Of a stretch of DNA of 64,000 nucleotides, positions 49,400 to 63,900 are shown one piece after another. The position numbers and the translations under genes are program-made. The stretch is from Apostichopus japonicus (taxonomy: Eukaryota; Echinodermata; Holothuroidea; Aspidochirotida; Stichopodidae), in assembly GCF_037975245.1 (NCBI RefSeq), contig NC_092579.1:9543001-9607000 (forward strand), given 5' to 3'. The notes under the pieces were generated by a model. That model worked only from the letters and a program-made list of their open reading frames with translations, was not told the DNA's origin and made no database searches. The stretch's first letter is position 1; each line of letters opens with the position of its first letter.

Positions 49400-51500
49400 T
49401 ATTAGGCGGATTAATTAATACTTACAGCTCCCCGTGTAGGCACTTGCTGTAAAAGATCGGCAAAAGACGTCATCACCCGGGGTTCGAACCACGGATGCAA
49501 AAGAGAGTCTCGATCATCAGCTCGTACAGTGCGCCGAGCCATCGCGCCACTGTATGGACTGAGATATTAGGCGGATTAACTAATACTTACAGCTCCCCGT
49601 GTAGGCACTTGCTGTAAAAGATCGGCAAAAGACGTCATCACCCGGGGTTCGAACCACGGATGCAAAAGAGAGTCTCGATCATCAGCTCGTACAGTGCGCC
49701 GAGCCATCGCGCCACTGTATGGACTGAGATATTAGGCGGATTAACTAATACTTACAGCTCCCCGTGTAGGCACTTGCTGTAAAAGATCGGCAAAAGACGT
49801 CATCACCCGGGGTTCGAACCACGGATGCAAAAGAGAGTCTCGATCATCAGCTCGTACAGTGCGCCGAGCCATCGCGCCACTGTATGGACTGAGATATTAG
49901 GCGGATTAACTAATACTTACAGCTCCCCGTGTAGGCACTTGCTGTAAAAGATCGGCAAAAGACGTCATCACCCGGGGTTCGAACCACGGATGCAAAAGAG
50001 AGTCTCGATCATCAGCTCGTACAGTGCGCCGAGCCATCGCGCCACTGTATGGACTGAGATATTAGGCGGATTAATTAATACTTACAGCTCCCCGTGTAGG
50101 CACTTGCTGTAAAAGATCGGCAAAAGACGTCATCACCCGGGGTTCGAACCACGGATGCAAAAGAGAGTCTCGATCATCAGCTCGTACAGTGCGCCGAGCC
50201 ATCGCGCCACTGTATGGACTGAGATATTAGGTGGATTAACTAATACTTACAGCTCCCCGTGTAGGCACTTGCTGTAAAAGATCGGTAAAAGACGTCATCA
50301 CCCGGGGTTCGAACCACGGATGCAAAAGAGAGTCTCGATCATCAGCTCGTACAGTGCGCCGAGCCATCGCGCCACTGTATGGACTGAGATATTAGGTGGA
50401 TTAACTAATACTTACAGCTCCCCGTGTAGGCACTCGGCAAAAGACGTCATCACCCGGGGTTCGAACCACGGATGCAAAAGAGAGTCTCGATCATCAGCTC
50501 GTACAGTGCGCCGAGCCATCGCGCCACTGTATGGACTGAGATATTAGGCGGATTAATTAATACTTACAGCTTCCCGTGTAGGCACTTGCTGTAAAAGATC
50601 GGCAAAAGACGTCATCACCCGGGGTTCGAACCACGGATGCAAAAGAGAGTCTCGATCATCAGCTCGTACAGTGCGCCGAGCCATCGCGCCACTGTATGGA
50701 CTGAGATATTAGGCGGATTAACTAATACTTACAGCTCCCCGTGTAGGCACTTGCTGTAAAAGATCGGCAAAAGACGTCATCACCCGGGGTTCGAACCACG
50801 GATGCAAAAGAGAGTCTCGATCATCAGCTCGTACAGTGCGCCGAGCCATCGCGCCACTGTATGGACTGAGATATTAGGCGGATTAACTAATACTTACAGC
50901 TCCCCGTGTAGGCACTTGCTGTAAAAGATCGGCGAAAGACGTCATCACCCGGGGTTCGAACCACGGATGCAAAAGAGAGTCTCGATCATCAGCTCGTACA
51001 GTGCGCCGAGCCATCGCGCCACTGTATGGACTGAGATATTAGGCGGATTAATTAATACTTACAGCTCCCCGTGTAGGCACTTGCTGTAAAAGATCGGCAA
51101 AAGACGTCATCACCCGGGGTTCGAACCACGGATGCAAAAGAGAGTCTCGATCATCAGTTCGTACAGTGCGCCGAGCCATCGCGCCACTGTATGGACTGAG
51201 ATATTAGGTGGATTAACTAATACTTACAGCTCCCCGTGTAGGCACTTGCTGTAAAAGATCGGCAAAAGACGTCATCACCCGGGGTTCGAACCACGGATGC
51301 AAAAGAGAGTCTCGATCATCAGCTCGTACAGTGCGCCGAGCCATCGCGCCACTGTATGGACTGAGATATTAGGTGGATTAACTAATACTTACAGCTCCCC
51401 GTGTAGGCACTCGGCAAAAGACGTCATCACCCGTGGTTCGAACCACGGATGCAAAAGAGAGTCTCGATCATCAGCTCGTACAGTGCGCCGAGCCATCGCG
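49400..51500 (+). repeat. 977-bp 6-monomer duplication
   Basis: The word attaggtgg recurs at 50230 and 51207, an offset of 977 bp (five long plus one short), each followed by a second attaggtgg monomer and then a short monomer. The unit ends where two successive short monomers carry the perfect palindromic core (51431 and 51583). Confidence 0.7.
51431..51448. repeat. Perfect 18-bp palindromic core, first of a pair
   Basis: Same T variant, in a short monomer. The next short monomer, 152 bp on, has it too. Confidence 0.93.
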
Positions 51501-51582
51501 CCACTGTATGGACTGAGATATTAGGCGGATTAACTAATACTTACAGCTCCCCGTGTAGGCACTCGGCAAAAGACGTCATCAC

Positions 51583-51600
51583 CCGTGGTTCGAACCACGG
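51583..51600. repeat. Perfect 18-bp palindromic core, second of a pair
   Basis: Identical to the copy 152 bp upstream, which indicates a local tandem duplication of one short monomer. Confidence 0.93.
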
Positions 51601-52089
51601 ATGCAAAAGAGAGTCTCGATCATCAGCTCGTACAGTGCGCCGAGCCATCGCGCCACTGTATGGACTGAGATATTAGGCGGATTAACTAATACTTACAGCT
51701 CCCCGTGTAGGCACTTGCTGTAAAAGATCGGCAAAAGACGTCATCACCCGGGGTTCGAACCACGGATGCAAAAGAGAGTCTCGATCATCAGCTCGTACAG
51801 TGCGCCGAGCCATCGCGCCACTGTATGGACTGAGATATTAGGCGGATTAACTAATACTTACAGCTCCCCGTGTAGGCACTTGCTGTAAAAGATCGGCAAA
51901 AGACGTCATCACCCGGGGTTCGAACCACGGATGCAAAAGAGAGTCTCGATCATCAGCTCGTACAGTGCGCCGAGCCATCGCGCCACTGTATGGACTGAGA
52001 TATTAGGCGGATTAACTAATACTTACAGCTCCCCGTGTAGGCACTTGCTGTAAAAGATCGGCAAAAGACGTCATCACCCGGGGTTCGAA

Positions 52090-54860
52090 CCACGGATGCA
52101 AAAAAGAGTCTCGATCATCAGCTCGTACAGTGCGCCGAGCCATCGCGCCACTGTATGGACTGAGATATTAGGTGGATTAACTAATACTTACAGCTCCCCG
52201 TGTAGGCACTCGGCAAAAGACGTCATCACCCGGGGTTCGAACCACGGATGCAAAAAAAAGTCTCGATCATCAGCTCGTACAGTGCGCCGAGCCATCGCGC
52301 CACTGTATGGACTGAGATATTAGGCGGATTAACTAATACTTACAGCTCCCCGTGTAGGCACTTGCTGTAAAAGATCGGCAAAAGACGTCATCACCCGGGG
52401 TTCGAACTACGGATGCAAAAGAGAGTCTCGATCATCAGCTCGTACAGTGCGCCGAGCCATCGCGCCACTGTATGGACTGAGATATTAAGCGGATTAATTA
52501 ATACTTACAGCTCCCCGTGTAGGCACTTGCTGTAAAAGATCGGCAAAAGACGTCATCACCCGGGGTTCGAACCACGGATGCAAAAGAGAGTCTCGATCAT
52601 CAGCTCGTACAGTGCGCCTAGCCATCGCGCCACTGTATGGACTGAGATATTAGGCGGATTAACTAATACTTACAGCTCCCCGTGTAGGCACTTGCTGTAA
52701 AAGATCGGCAAAAGACGTCATCACCCGGGGTTCGAACCACGGATGCAAAAGAGAGTCTCGATCATCAGCTCGTACAGTGCGCCGAGCCATCGCGCCACTG
52801 TATGGACTGAGATATTAGGCGGATTAACTAATACTTACAGTTCCCCGTGTAGGCACTTGCTGTAAAAGATCGGCAAAAGACGTCATCACCCGGGGTTCGA
52901 ACCACGGATGCAAAAGAGAGTCTCGATCATCAGCTCGTACAGTGCGCCGAGCCATCGCGCCACTGTATGGACTGAGATATTAGGCGGATTAATTAATACT
53001 TACAGCTCCCCGTGTAGGCACTTGCTGTAAAAGATCGGCAAAAGACGTCATCACCCGGGGTTCGAACCACGGATGCAAAAGAGAGTCTCGATCATCAGCT
53101 CGTACAGTGCGCCGAGCCATCGCGCCACTGTATGGACTGAGATATTTGGCGGATTAACTAATACTTACAGCTCCCCGTGTAGGCACTTGCTGTAAAAGAT
53201 CGGCAAAAGACGTCATCACCCGGGGTTCGAACCACGGATGCAAAAGAGAGTCTCGATCATCAGCTCGTACAGTGCGCCGAGCCATCGCGCCACTGTATGG
53301 ACTGAGATATTAGGCGGATTAACTAATACTTACAGCTCCCCGTGTAGGCACTTGCTGTAAAAGATCGGCAAAAGACGTCATCACCCGGGGTTCGAACCAC
53401 GGATGCAAAAGAGAGTCTCGATCATCAGCTCGTACAGTGCGCCGAGCCATCGCGCCACTGTATGGACTGAGATATTAGGCTGATTAATTAATACTTACAG
53501 CTCCCCGTGTAGGCACTCGGCAAAAGACGTCATCACCCGGGGTTCGAACCACGGATGCAAAAAAAAGTCTCGATCATCAGCTCGTACAGTGCGCCGAGCC
53601 ATCGCGCCACTGTATGGACTGAGATATTAGGCGGATTAACTAATACTTACAGCTCCCCGTGTAGGCACTTGCTGTAAAAGATCGGCAAAAGACGTCATCA
53701 CCCGGGGTTCGAACTACGGATGCAAAAGAGAGTCTCGATCATCAGCTCGTACAGTGCGCCGAGCCATCGCGCCACTGTATGGACTGAGATATTAGGCGGA
53801 TTAATTAATACTTACAGCTCCCCGTGTAGGCACTTGCTGTAAAAGATCGGCAAAAGACGTCATCACCCGGGGTTCGAACCACGGATGCAAAAGAGAGTCT
53901 CGATCATCAGCTCGTACAGTGCGCCTAGCCATCGCGCCACTGTATGGACTGAGATATTAGGCGGATTAACTAATACTTACAGCTCCCCGTGTAGGCACTT
54001 GCTGTAAAAGATCGGCAAAAGACGTCATCACCCGGGGTTCGAACCACGGATGCAAAAGAGAGTCTCGATCATCAGCTCGTACAGTGCGCCGAGCCATCGC
54101 GCCACTGTATGGACTGAGATATTAGGCGGATTAACTAATACTTACAGTTCCCCGTGTAGGCACTTGCTGTAAAAGATCGGCAAAAGACGTCATCACCCGG
54201 GGTTCGAACCACGGATGCAAAAGAGAGTCTCGATCATCAGCTCGTACAGTGCGCCGAGCCATCGCGCCACTGTATGGACTGAGATATTAGGCGGATTAAT
54301 TAATACTTACAGCTCCCCGTGTAGGCACTTGCTGTAAAAGATCGGCAAAAGACGTCATCACCCGGGGTTCGAACCACGGATGCAAAAGAGAGTCTCGATC
54401 ATCAGCTCGTACAGTGCGCCGAGCCATCGCGCCACTGTATGGACTGAGATATTTGGCGGATTAACTAATACTTACAGCTCCCCGTGTAGGCACTTGCTGT
54501 AAAAGATCGGCAAAAGACGTCATCACCCGGGGTTCGAACCACGGATGCAAAAGAGAGTCTCGATCATCAGCTCGTACAGTGCGCCGAGCCATCGCGCCAC
54601 TGTATGGACTGAGATATTAGGCGGATTAACTAATACTTACAGCTCCTTGTGTAGGCACTTGCTGTAAAAGATCGGCAAAAGACGTCATCACCCGGGGTTC
54701 GAACCACGGATGCAAAAGAGAGTCTCGATCATCAGCTCGTACAGTGCGCCGAGCCATCGCGCCACTGTATGGACTGAGATATTAGGCTGATTAATTAATA
54801 CTTACAGCTCCCCGTGTAGGCACTTGCTGTAAAAGATCGGCAAAAGACGTCATCACCCGG
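52090..54860 (+). repeat. 1307-bp 8-monomer higher-order repeat, two copies
   Basis: Six markers recur with the same 1307-bp offset: caaaaaaaag (52251, 53558), gaactacgg (52404, 53711), gcgcctagcc (about 52617, 53924), cagttccccg (about 52840, 54147), gatatttggcgg (about 53143, 54450) and aggctgattaatt (about 53479, 54786). This equals seven long plus one short monomer. The copies are almost identical between markers, so the duplication is recent. Confidence 0.87.
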
Positions 54861-54999
54861 GGTTCGAACCACGGATGCAAAAGAGAGTCTCGATCATCAG
54901 CTCGTACAGTGCGCCGAGCCATCGCGCCACTGTATGGACTGAGATATTAGGTGGATTAACTAATACTTACAGCTCCCCGTGTAGGCACTCGGCAAAAGA

Positions 55000-57900
55000 C
55001 GTCATCACCCGGGGTTCGAACCACGGATGCAAAAGAGAGTCTCGATCATCAGCTCGTACAGTGCACCGAGCCATCGCGCCACTGTATGGACTGAGATATT
55101 AGGCGGATTAACTAATACTTACAGCTCCCCGTGTAGGCACTTGCTGTAAAAGATCGGCAAAAGACGTCATCACCCGGGGTTCGAACCACGGATGCAAAAG
55201 AGAGTCTCGATCATCAGCTCGTACAGTGCGCCGAGCCATCGCGCCACTGTATGGACTGAGATATTAGGCGGATTAATTAATACTTACAGCTCCCCGTGTA
55301 GGCACTTGCTGTAAAAGATCGGCAAAAGACGTCATCACCCGGGGTTCGAACCACGGATGCAAAAGAGAGTCTCGATCATCAGCTCGTACAGTGCGCCGAG
55401 CCATCGCGCCACTGTATGGACTGAGATATTAGGCGGATTAACTAATACTTACAGCTCCCCGTGTAGGCACTTGCTGTAAAAGATCGGCAAAAGACGTCAT
55501 CACCCGGGGTTCGAACCACGGATGCAAAAAAGAGTCTCGATCATCAGCTCGTACAGTGCGCCGAGCCATCGCGCCACTGTATGGACTGAGATATTGGGCG
55601 GATTAACTAATACTTACAGCTCCCCGTGTAGGCACTTGCTGTAAAAGATCGGCAAAAGACGTCATCACCCGGGGTTCGAACCACGGATGCAAAAGAGAGT
55701 CTCGATCATCAGCTCGTACAGTGCGCCGAGCCATCGCGCCACTGTATGGACTGAGATATTAGGTGGATTAACTAATACCTACAGCTCCCCGTGTAGGCAC
55801 TCGGCAAAAGACGTCATCACCCGGGGTTCGAACCACGGATGCAAAAGAGAGTCTCGATCATCAGCTCGTACAGTGCGCCGAGCCATCGCGCCACTGTATG
55901 GACTGAGATATTAGGCGGATTAACTAATACTTACAGCTCCCCGTGTAGGCACTTGCTGTAAAAGATCGGCAAAAGACGTCATCACCCGGGGTTCGAACCA
56001 CGGATGCAAAAGAGTCTCGATCATCAGCTCGTACAGTGCGCCGAGCCATCGCGCCACTGTATGGACTGAGATATTAGGCGGATTAATTAATACTTACAGC
56101 TCCCCGTGTAGGCACTTGCTGTAAAAGATCGGCAAAAGACGTCATCACCCGGGGTTCGAACCACGGATGCAAAAGAGAGTCTCGATCATCAGCTCGTACA
56201 GTGCGCCGAGCCATCGCGCCACTGTATGGACTGAGATATTAGGCGGATTAACTAATACTTACAGCTCCCCGTGTAGGCACTTGCTGTAAAAGATCGGCAA
56301 AAGACGTCATCACCCGGGGTTCGAACCACGGATGCAAAAGAGAGTCTCGATCATCAGCTCGTACAGTGCGCCGAGCCATCGCGCCACTGTATGGACTGAG
56401 ATATTAGGCGGATTAACTAATACTTACAGCTCCCCGTGTAGGCACTTGCTGTAAAAGATCGGCAAAAGACGTCATCACCCGGGGTTCGAACCACGGATGC
56501 AAAAGAGAGTCTCGATCATCAGCTCGTACAGTGCGCCGAGCCATCGCGCCACTGTATGGACTGAGATATTAGGCGGATTAACTAATACTTACAGCTCCCC
56601 GTGTAGGCACTCGGCAAAAGACGTCATCACCCGGGGTTCGAACCACGGATGCAAAAGAGAGTCTCGATCATCAGCTCGTACAGTGCGCCGAGCCATCGCG
56701 CCACTGTATGGACTGAGATATTAGGCGGATTAACTAATACTTACAGCTCCCCGTGTAGGCACTTGCTGTAAAAGATCGGCAAAAGACGTCATCACCCGGG
56801 GTTCGAACCACGGATGCAAAAGAGAGTCTCGATCATCAGCTCGTACAGTGCGCCGAGCCATCGCGCCACTGTATGGACTGAGATATTAGGTGGATTAACT
56901 AATACTTACAGCTCCCCGTGTAGGCACTCGGCAAAAGACGTCATCACCCGGGGTTCGAACCACGGATGCAAAAGAGAGTCTCGATCATCAGCTCGTACAG
57001 TGCGCCGAGCCATCGCGCCACTGTATGGACTGAGATATTAGGCGGATTAATTAATACTTACAGCTCCCCGTGTAGGCACTTGCTGTAAAAGATCGGCAAA
57101 AGACGTCATCACCCGGGGTTCGAACCACGGATGCAAAAAAGAGTCTCGATCATCAGCTCGTACAGTGCGCCGAGCCATCGCGCCACTGTATGGACTGAGA
57201 TATTAGGTGGATTAACTAATACTTACAGCTCCCCGTGTAGGCACTCGGCAAAAGACGTCATCAGCCGGGGCTCGAACCACGGATGCAAAAGAGAGTCTCG
57301 ATCATCAGCTCGCACAGTGCGCCGAGCCATCGCGCCACTGTATGGACTGAGATATTATGCGGATTAACTAATACTTACAGCTCCCCGTGTAGGCACTTGC
57401 GGTAAAAGATCGGCAAAAGACGTCATCACCCGGGGTTCGAACCACGGATGCAAAAGAGAGTCTCGAACATCAGCTCGTACAGTGCGCCGAGCCATCGCGC
57501 CACTGTATGGACTGAGATATTAGGCGGATTAATTAATACTTACAGCTCCCCGTGTAGGCACTTGCTGTAAAAGATCGGTAAAAGACGTCATCACCCGGGG
57601 TTCGAACCACGGATGCAAAAGAGAGTCTCGATCATCAGCTCGTACAGTGCGCCGAGCCATCGCGCCACTGTATGGACTGAGATATTAGGCGGATTAACTA
57701 ATACTTACAGCTCCCCGTGTAGGCACTCGGCAAAAGACGTCATCACCCGGGGTTCGAACCACGGATGCAAAAGAGAGTCTCGATCATCAGCTCGTACAGT
57801 GCGCCGAGCCATCGCGCCACTGTATGGACTGAGATATTAGGCGGATTAACTAATACTTACAGCTCCCCGTGTAGGCACTTGCTGTAAAAGATCGGCAAAA

Positions 57901-60900
57901 GACGTCATCACCCGGGGTTCGAACCACGGATGCAAAAGAGAGTCTCGATCATCAGCTCGTACAGTGCGCCGAGCCATCGCGCCACTGTATGGACTGAGAT
58001 ATTAGGCGGATTAATTAATACTTACAGCTCCCCGTGTAGGCACTTGCTGTAAAAGATCGGCAAAAGACGTCATCACCCGGGGTTCGAACCACGGATGCAA
58101 AAGAGAGTCTCGATCATCAGCTCGTACAGTGCGCCGAGCCATCGCGCCACTGTATGGACTGAGATATTAGGCGGATTAACTAATACTTACAGCTCCACGT
58201 GTAGGCACTTGCTGTAAAAGATCGGCAAAAGACGTCATCACCCGGGGTTCGAACCACGGATGCAAAAGAGACTCTCGATCATCAGCTCGTACAGTGCGCC
58301 GAGCCATCGCGCCACTGTATGGACTGAGATATTAGGCGGATTAACTAATACTTACAGCTCCCCGTGTATGCACTTGCTGTAAAAGATCGGCAAAAGACGT
58401 CATCACCCGGGGTTCGAACCACGGATGCAAAAGAGAGTCTCGATCATCAGCTCGTACAGTGCGCCGAGCCATCGCGCCACTGTATGGACTGAGATATTAG
58501 GCGGATTAATTAATACTTACAGCTCCCCGTGTAGGCACTTGCTGTAAAAGATCGGCAAAAGACGTCATCACCCGGGGTTCGAACCACGGATGCAAAAGAG
58601 AGTCTCGATCATCAGCTCGTACAGTGCGCCGAGCCATCGCGCCACTGTATGGACTGAGATATTAGGCGGATTAACTAATACTTACAGCTCCCCGTGTAGG
58701 CACTTGCTGTAAAAGATCGGCAAAAGACGTCATCACCCGGGGTTCGAACCACGGATGCAAAAGAGAGTCTCGATCATCAGCTCGTACAGTGCGCCGAGCC
58801 ATCGCGCCACTGTATGGACTGATATATTAGGTGGATTAACTAATACTTACAGCTCCCCGTGTAGGCACTCGGCAAAAGACGTCATCACCCGGGGTTCGAA
58901 CCACGGATGCAAAAGAGAGTCTCGATCATCAGCTCGTACAGTGCGCCGAGCCATCGCGCCACTGTATGGACTGAGATATTAGGCGGATTAACTAATACTT
59001 ACAGCTCCCCGTGTAGGCACTTGCTGTAAAAGATCGGCAAAAGACGTCATCACCCGGGGTTCGAACCACGGATGCAAAAGAGAGTCTCGATCATCAGCTC
59101 GTACAGTGCGCCGAGCCATCGCGCCACTGTATGGACTGAGATATTAGGCGGATTAATTAATACTTACAGCTCCCCGTGTAGGCACTTGCTGTAAAAGATC
59201 GGCAAAAGACGTCATCCCCCGGGGTTCGAACCACGGATGCAAAAGAGAGTCTCGATCATCAGCTCGTACAGTGCGCCGAGCCATCGCGCCACTGTATGGA
59301 CTGAGATATTAGGCGGATTAACTAATACTTACAGCTCCCCGTGTAGGCACTTGCTGTAAAAGATCGGCAAAAGACGTCATCACCCGGGGTTCGAACCACG
59401 GATGCAAAAGAGAGTCTCGATCATCAGCTCGTACAGTGCGCCGAGCCATCGCGCCACTGTATGGACTGAGATATTAGGCGGATTAACTAATACTTACAGC
59501 TCCCCGTGTAGGCACTTGCTGTAAAAGATCGGCAAAAGACGTCATCACCCGGGGTTCGAACCACGGATGCAAAAGAGAGTCTCGATCATCAGCTCGTACA
59601 GTGCGCCGAGCCATCGCGCCACTGTATGGACTGAGATATTAGGCGGATTAACTAATACTTACAGCTCCCCGTGTAGGCACTTGCTGTAAAAGATCGGCAA
59701 AAGACGTCATCACCCGGGGTTCGAACCACGGATGCAAAGGAGAGTCTCGATCATCAGCTCGTACAGTGCGCCGAGCCATCGCGCCACTGTATGGACTGAG
59801 ATATTAGGCGGATTAACTAATACTTACAGCTCCCCGTGTAGGCACTTGCTGTAAAAGATCGGCAAAAGACGTCATCACCCGGGGTTCGAACCACGGATGC
59901 AAAAGAGAGTCTCGATCATCAGCTCGTACAGTGCGCCGAGCCATCGCGCCACTGTATGGACTGAGATATTAGGCGGATTAACTAATACTTACAGCTCCCC
60001 GTGTAGGCACTTGCTGTAAAAGATCGGCAAAAGACGTCATCACCCGGGGTTCGAACCACGGATGCAAAAGAGAGTCTCGATCATCAGCTCGTACAGTGCG
60101 CCGAGCCATCGCGCCACTGTATGGACTGAGATATTAGGCGGATTAACTAATACTTACAGCTCCACGTGTAGGCACTTGCTGTAAAAGATCGGCAAAAGAC
60201 GTCATCACCCGGGGTTCGAACCACGGATGCAAAAGAGACTCTCGATCATCAGCTCGTACAGTGCGCCGAGCCATCGCGCCACTGTATGGACTGAGATATT
60301 AGGCGGATTAACTAATACTTACAGCTCCCCGTGTATGCACTTGCTGTAAAAGATCGGCAAAAGACGTCATCACCCGGGGTTCGAACCACGGATGCAAAAG
60401 AGAGTCTCGATCATCAGCTCGTACAGTGCGCCGAGCCATCGCGCCACTGTATGGACTGAGATATTAGGCGGATTAATTAATACTTACAGCTCCCCGTGTA
60501 GGCACTTGCTGTAAAAGATCGGCAAAAGACGTCATCACCCGGGGTTCGAACCACGGATGCAAAAGAGAGTCTCGATCATCAGCTCGTACAGTGCGCCGAG
60601 CCATCGCGCCACTGTATGGACTGAGATATTAGGCGGATTAACTAATACTTACAGCTCCCCTTGTAGGCACTTGTTGTAAAAGATCGGCAAAAGACGTCAT
60701 CACCCGGGGTTCGAACCACGGATGCAAAAGAGAGTCTCGATCATCAGCTCGTACAGTGCGCCGAGCCATCGCGCCACTGTATGGACTGAGATATTAGGCG
60801 GATTAACTAATACTTACAGCTCCCCGTGTAGGCACTTGCTGTAAAAGATCGGCAAAAGACGTCATCACCCGGGGTTCGAACCACGGATGCAAAAGAGAGT

Positions 60901-63900
60901 CTCGATCATCAGCTCGTACAGTGCGCCGAGCCATCGCGCCACTGTATGGATTGAGATATTAGGCGGATTAACTAATACTTACAGCTCCCCGTGTAGGCAC
61001 TCGGCAAAAGACGTCATCACCCGGGGTTCGAACCACGGATGCAAAAGAGAGTCTCGATCATCAGCTCGTACAGTGCGCCGAGCCATCGCGCCACTGTATG
61101 GACTGAGATATTAGGCGGATTAATTAATACTTACAGCTCCCCGTGTAGGCACTTGCTGTAAAAGATCGGCAAAAGACGTCATCACCCGGGGTTCGAACCA
61201 CGGATGCAAAAGAGAGTCTCGATCATCAGCTCGTACAGTGCGCCAAGCCATCGCGCCACTGTATGGACTGAGATATTAGGCGGATTAACTAATACTTACA
61301 GCTCCCCGTGTAGGCACTCGGCAAAAGACGTCATCACCCGGGGTTCGAACCACGGATGCAAAAGAGAGTCTCGATCATCAGCTCGTACAGTGCGCCGAGC
61401 CATCGCGCCACTGTATGGACTGAGAAATTAGGCGGATTAACTAATACTTACAGCTCCCCGTGTAGGCACTTGCTGTAAAAGATCGGCAAAAGACGTCATC
61501 ACCCGGGGTTCGAACCACGGATGCAAAAGAGAGTCTCGATCATCAGCTCGTACAGTGCGCCGAGCCATCGCGCCACTGTATGGACTGAGATATTAGGCGG
61601 ATTAATTAATACTTACAGCTCCCCGTGTAGGCACTTGCTGTAAAAGATCGGCAAAAGACGTCATCACCCGGGGTTCGAAACACGGATGCAAAAGAGAGTC
61701 TCGATCATCAGCTCGTACAGTGCGCCGAGCCATCGCGCCACTGTATGGACTGAGATATTAGGCGGATTAACTAATACTTACAGCTCCCCGTGTAGGCACT
61801 TGCTGTAAAAGATCGGCAAAAGACGTCATCACCCGGGGTTCGAACCACGGATGCAAAAGAGAGTCTCGATCATCAGCTCGTACAGTACGCCGAGCCATCG
61901 CGCCACTGTATGGACTGAGATATTAGGTGGATTAACTAATACTTACAGCTCCCCGTGTAGGCACTCGGCAAAAGACGTCATCAGCCGGGGCTCGAACCAC
62001 GGATGCAAAAGAGATTCTCGATCATCAGCTCGTACAGTGCGCCGAGCCATCGCGCCACTGTATGGATTGAGATATTAGGCGGATTAATTAATACTTACAG
62101 CTCCCCGTGTAGGCACTTGCTGTAAAAGATCGGCAAAAGACGTCATCACCCGGGGTTCGAACCACGGATGCAAAAGAGAGTCTCGATCATCAGCTCGTAC
62201 AGTGCGCCGAGCCATCGCGCCACTGTATGGACTGAGATATTAGGCGGATTAATTAATACTTACAGCTCCCCGTGTAGGCACTTGCTGTAAAAGATCGGCA
62301 AAAGACGTCATCACCCGGGGTTCGAACCACGGATGCAAAAGAGAGTCTCGATCATCAGCTCGTACAGTGCGCCGAGCCATCGCGCCACTGTATGGACTGA
62401 GATATTAGGCGGATTAACTAATACTTACAGCTCCCCGTGTAGGCACTTGCTGTAAAAGATCGGCAAAAGACGTCATCACCCGGGGTTCGAACCACGGATG
62501 CAAAAGAGAGTCTCGATCATCAGCTCGTACAGTGCGCCGAGCCATCGCGCCACTGTATGGACTGATATATTAGGTGGATTAACTAATACTTACAGCTCCC
62601 CGTGTAGGCACTCGGCAAAAGACGTCATCACCCGGGGTTCGAACCACGGATGCAAAAGAGAGTCTCGATCATCAGCTCGTACAGTGCGCCGAGCCATCGC
62701 GCCACTGTATGGACTGAGATATTAGGCGGATTAACTAATACTTACAGCTCCCCGTGTAGGCACTTGCTGTAAAAGATCGGCAAAAGACGTCATCACCCGG
62801 GGTTCGAACCACAGATGCAAAAGAGAGTCTCGATCATCAGCTCGTACAGTGCGCCGAGCCATCGCGCCACTGTATGGACTGAGATATTAGGCGGATTAAT
62901 TAATACTTACAGCTCCCCGTGTAGGCACTTGCTGTAAAAGATCGGCAAAAGACGTCATCCCCCGGGGTTCGAACCACGGATGCAAAAGAGAGTCTCGATC
63001 ATCAGCTCGTACAGTGCGCCGAGCCATCGCGCCACTGTATGGACTGAGATATTAGGCGGATTAACTAATACTTACAGCTCCCCGTGTAGGCACTTGCTGT
63101 AAAAGATCGGCAAAAGACGTCATCACCCGGGGTTCGAACCACGGATGCAAAAGAGAGTCTCGATCATCAGCTCGTACAGTGCGCCGAGCCATCGCGCCAC
63201 TGTATGGACTGAGATATTAGGCGGAATAACTAATACTTACAGCTCCCCGTGTAGGCACTTGCTATAAAAGATCGGCAAAAGACGTCATCACCCGGGGTTC
63301 GAACCACGGATGCAAAAGAGAGTCTCGATCATCAGCTCGTACAGTGCGCCGAGCCATCGCGCCACTGTATGGACTGAGATATTAGGCGGATTAACTAATA
63401 CTTACAGCTCCCCGTGTAGGCACTTGCTGTAAAAGATCGGCAAAAGACGTCATCACCCGGGGTTCGAACCACGGATGCAAAAGAGAGTCTCGATCATCAG
63501 CTCGTACAGTGCGCCGAGCCATCGCGCCACTGTATGGACTGAGATATTAGGCGGATTAACTAATACTTACAGCTCCCCGTGTAGGCACTTGCTGTAAAAG
63601 ATCGGCAAAAGACGTCATCACCCGGGGTTCGAACCACGGATGCAAAAGAGAGTCTCGATCATCAGCTCGTACAGTGCGCCGAGCCATCGCGCCACTGTAT
63701 GGACTGAGATATTAGGCGGATTAACTAATACTTACAGCTCCCCGTGTAGGCACTTGCTGTAAAAGATCGGCAAAAGACGTCATCACCCGGGGTTCGAACC
63801 ACGGATGCAAAAGAGAGTCTCGATCATCAGCTCGTACAGTGCGCCGAGCCATCGCGCCACTGTATGGACTGAGATATTAGGCGGATTAACTAATACTTAC

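Larger units (their letters stand above)
40771..50000 (+). repeat. 17-monomer (2764-bp) higher-order repeat, three copies, one expanded
   Basis: The marker gtgttggcac...catcatccgg lies at 40771, 45377 and 48141. The linked cagtaaaatatcgg lies at 41101, 45707 and 48471, and gtgttcgcac at 41747, 46352 and 49117. The second interval is 2764 bp: fourteen long and three short monomers minus two single-base losses in cccgggttcg. The first interval is 4606 bp, with 27 long monomers and one short, because a run of plain long monomers has expanded inside it. The rare cactgtgtgg change at 45161 and 47773 confirms copying between the units. Confidence 0.85.
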
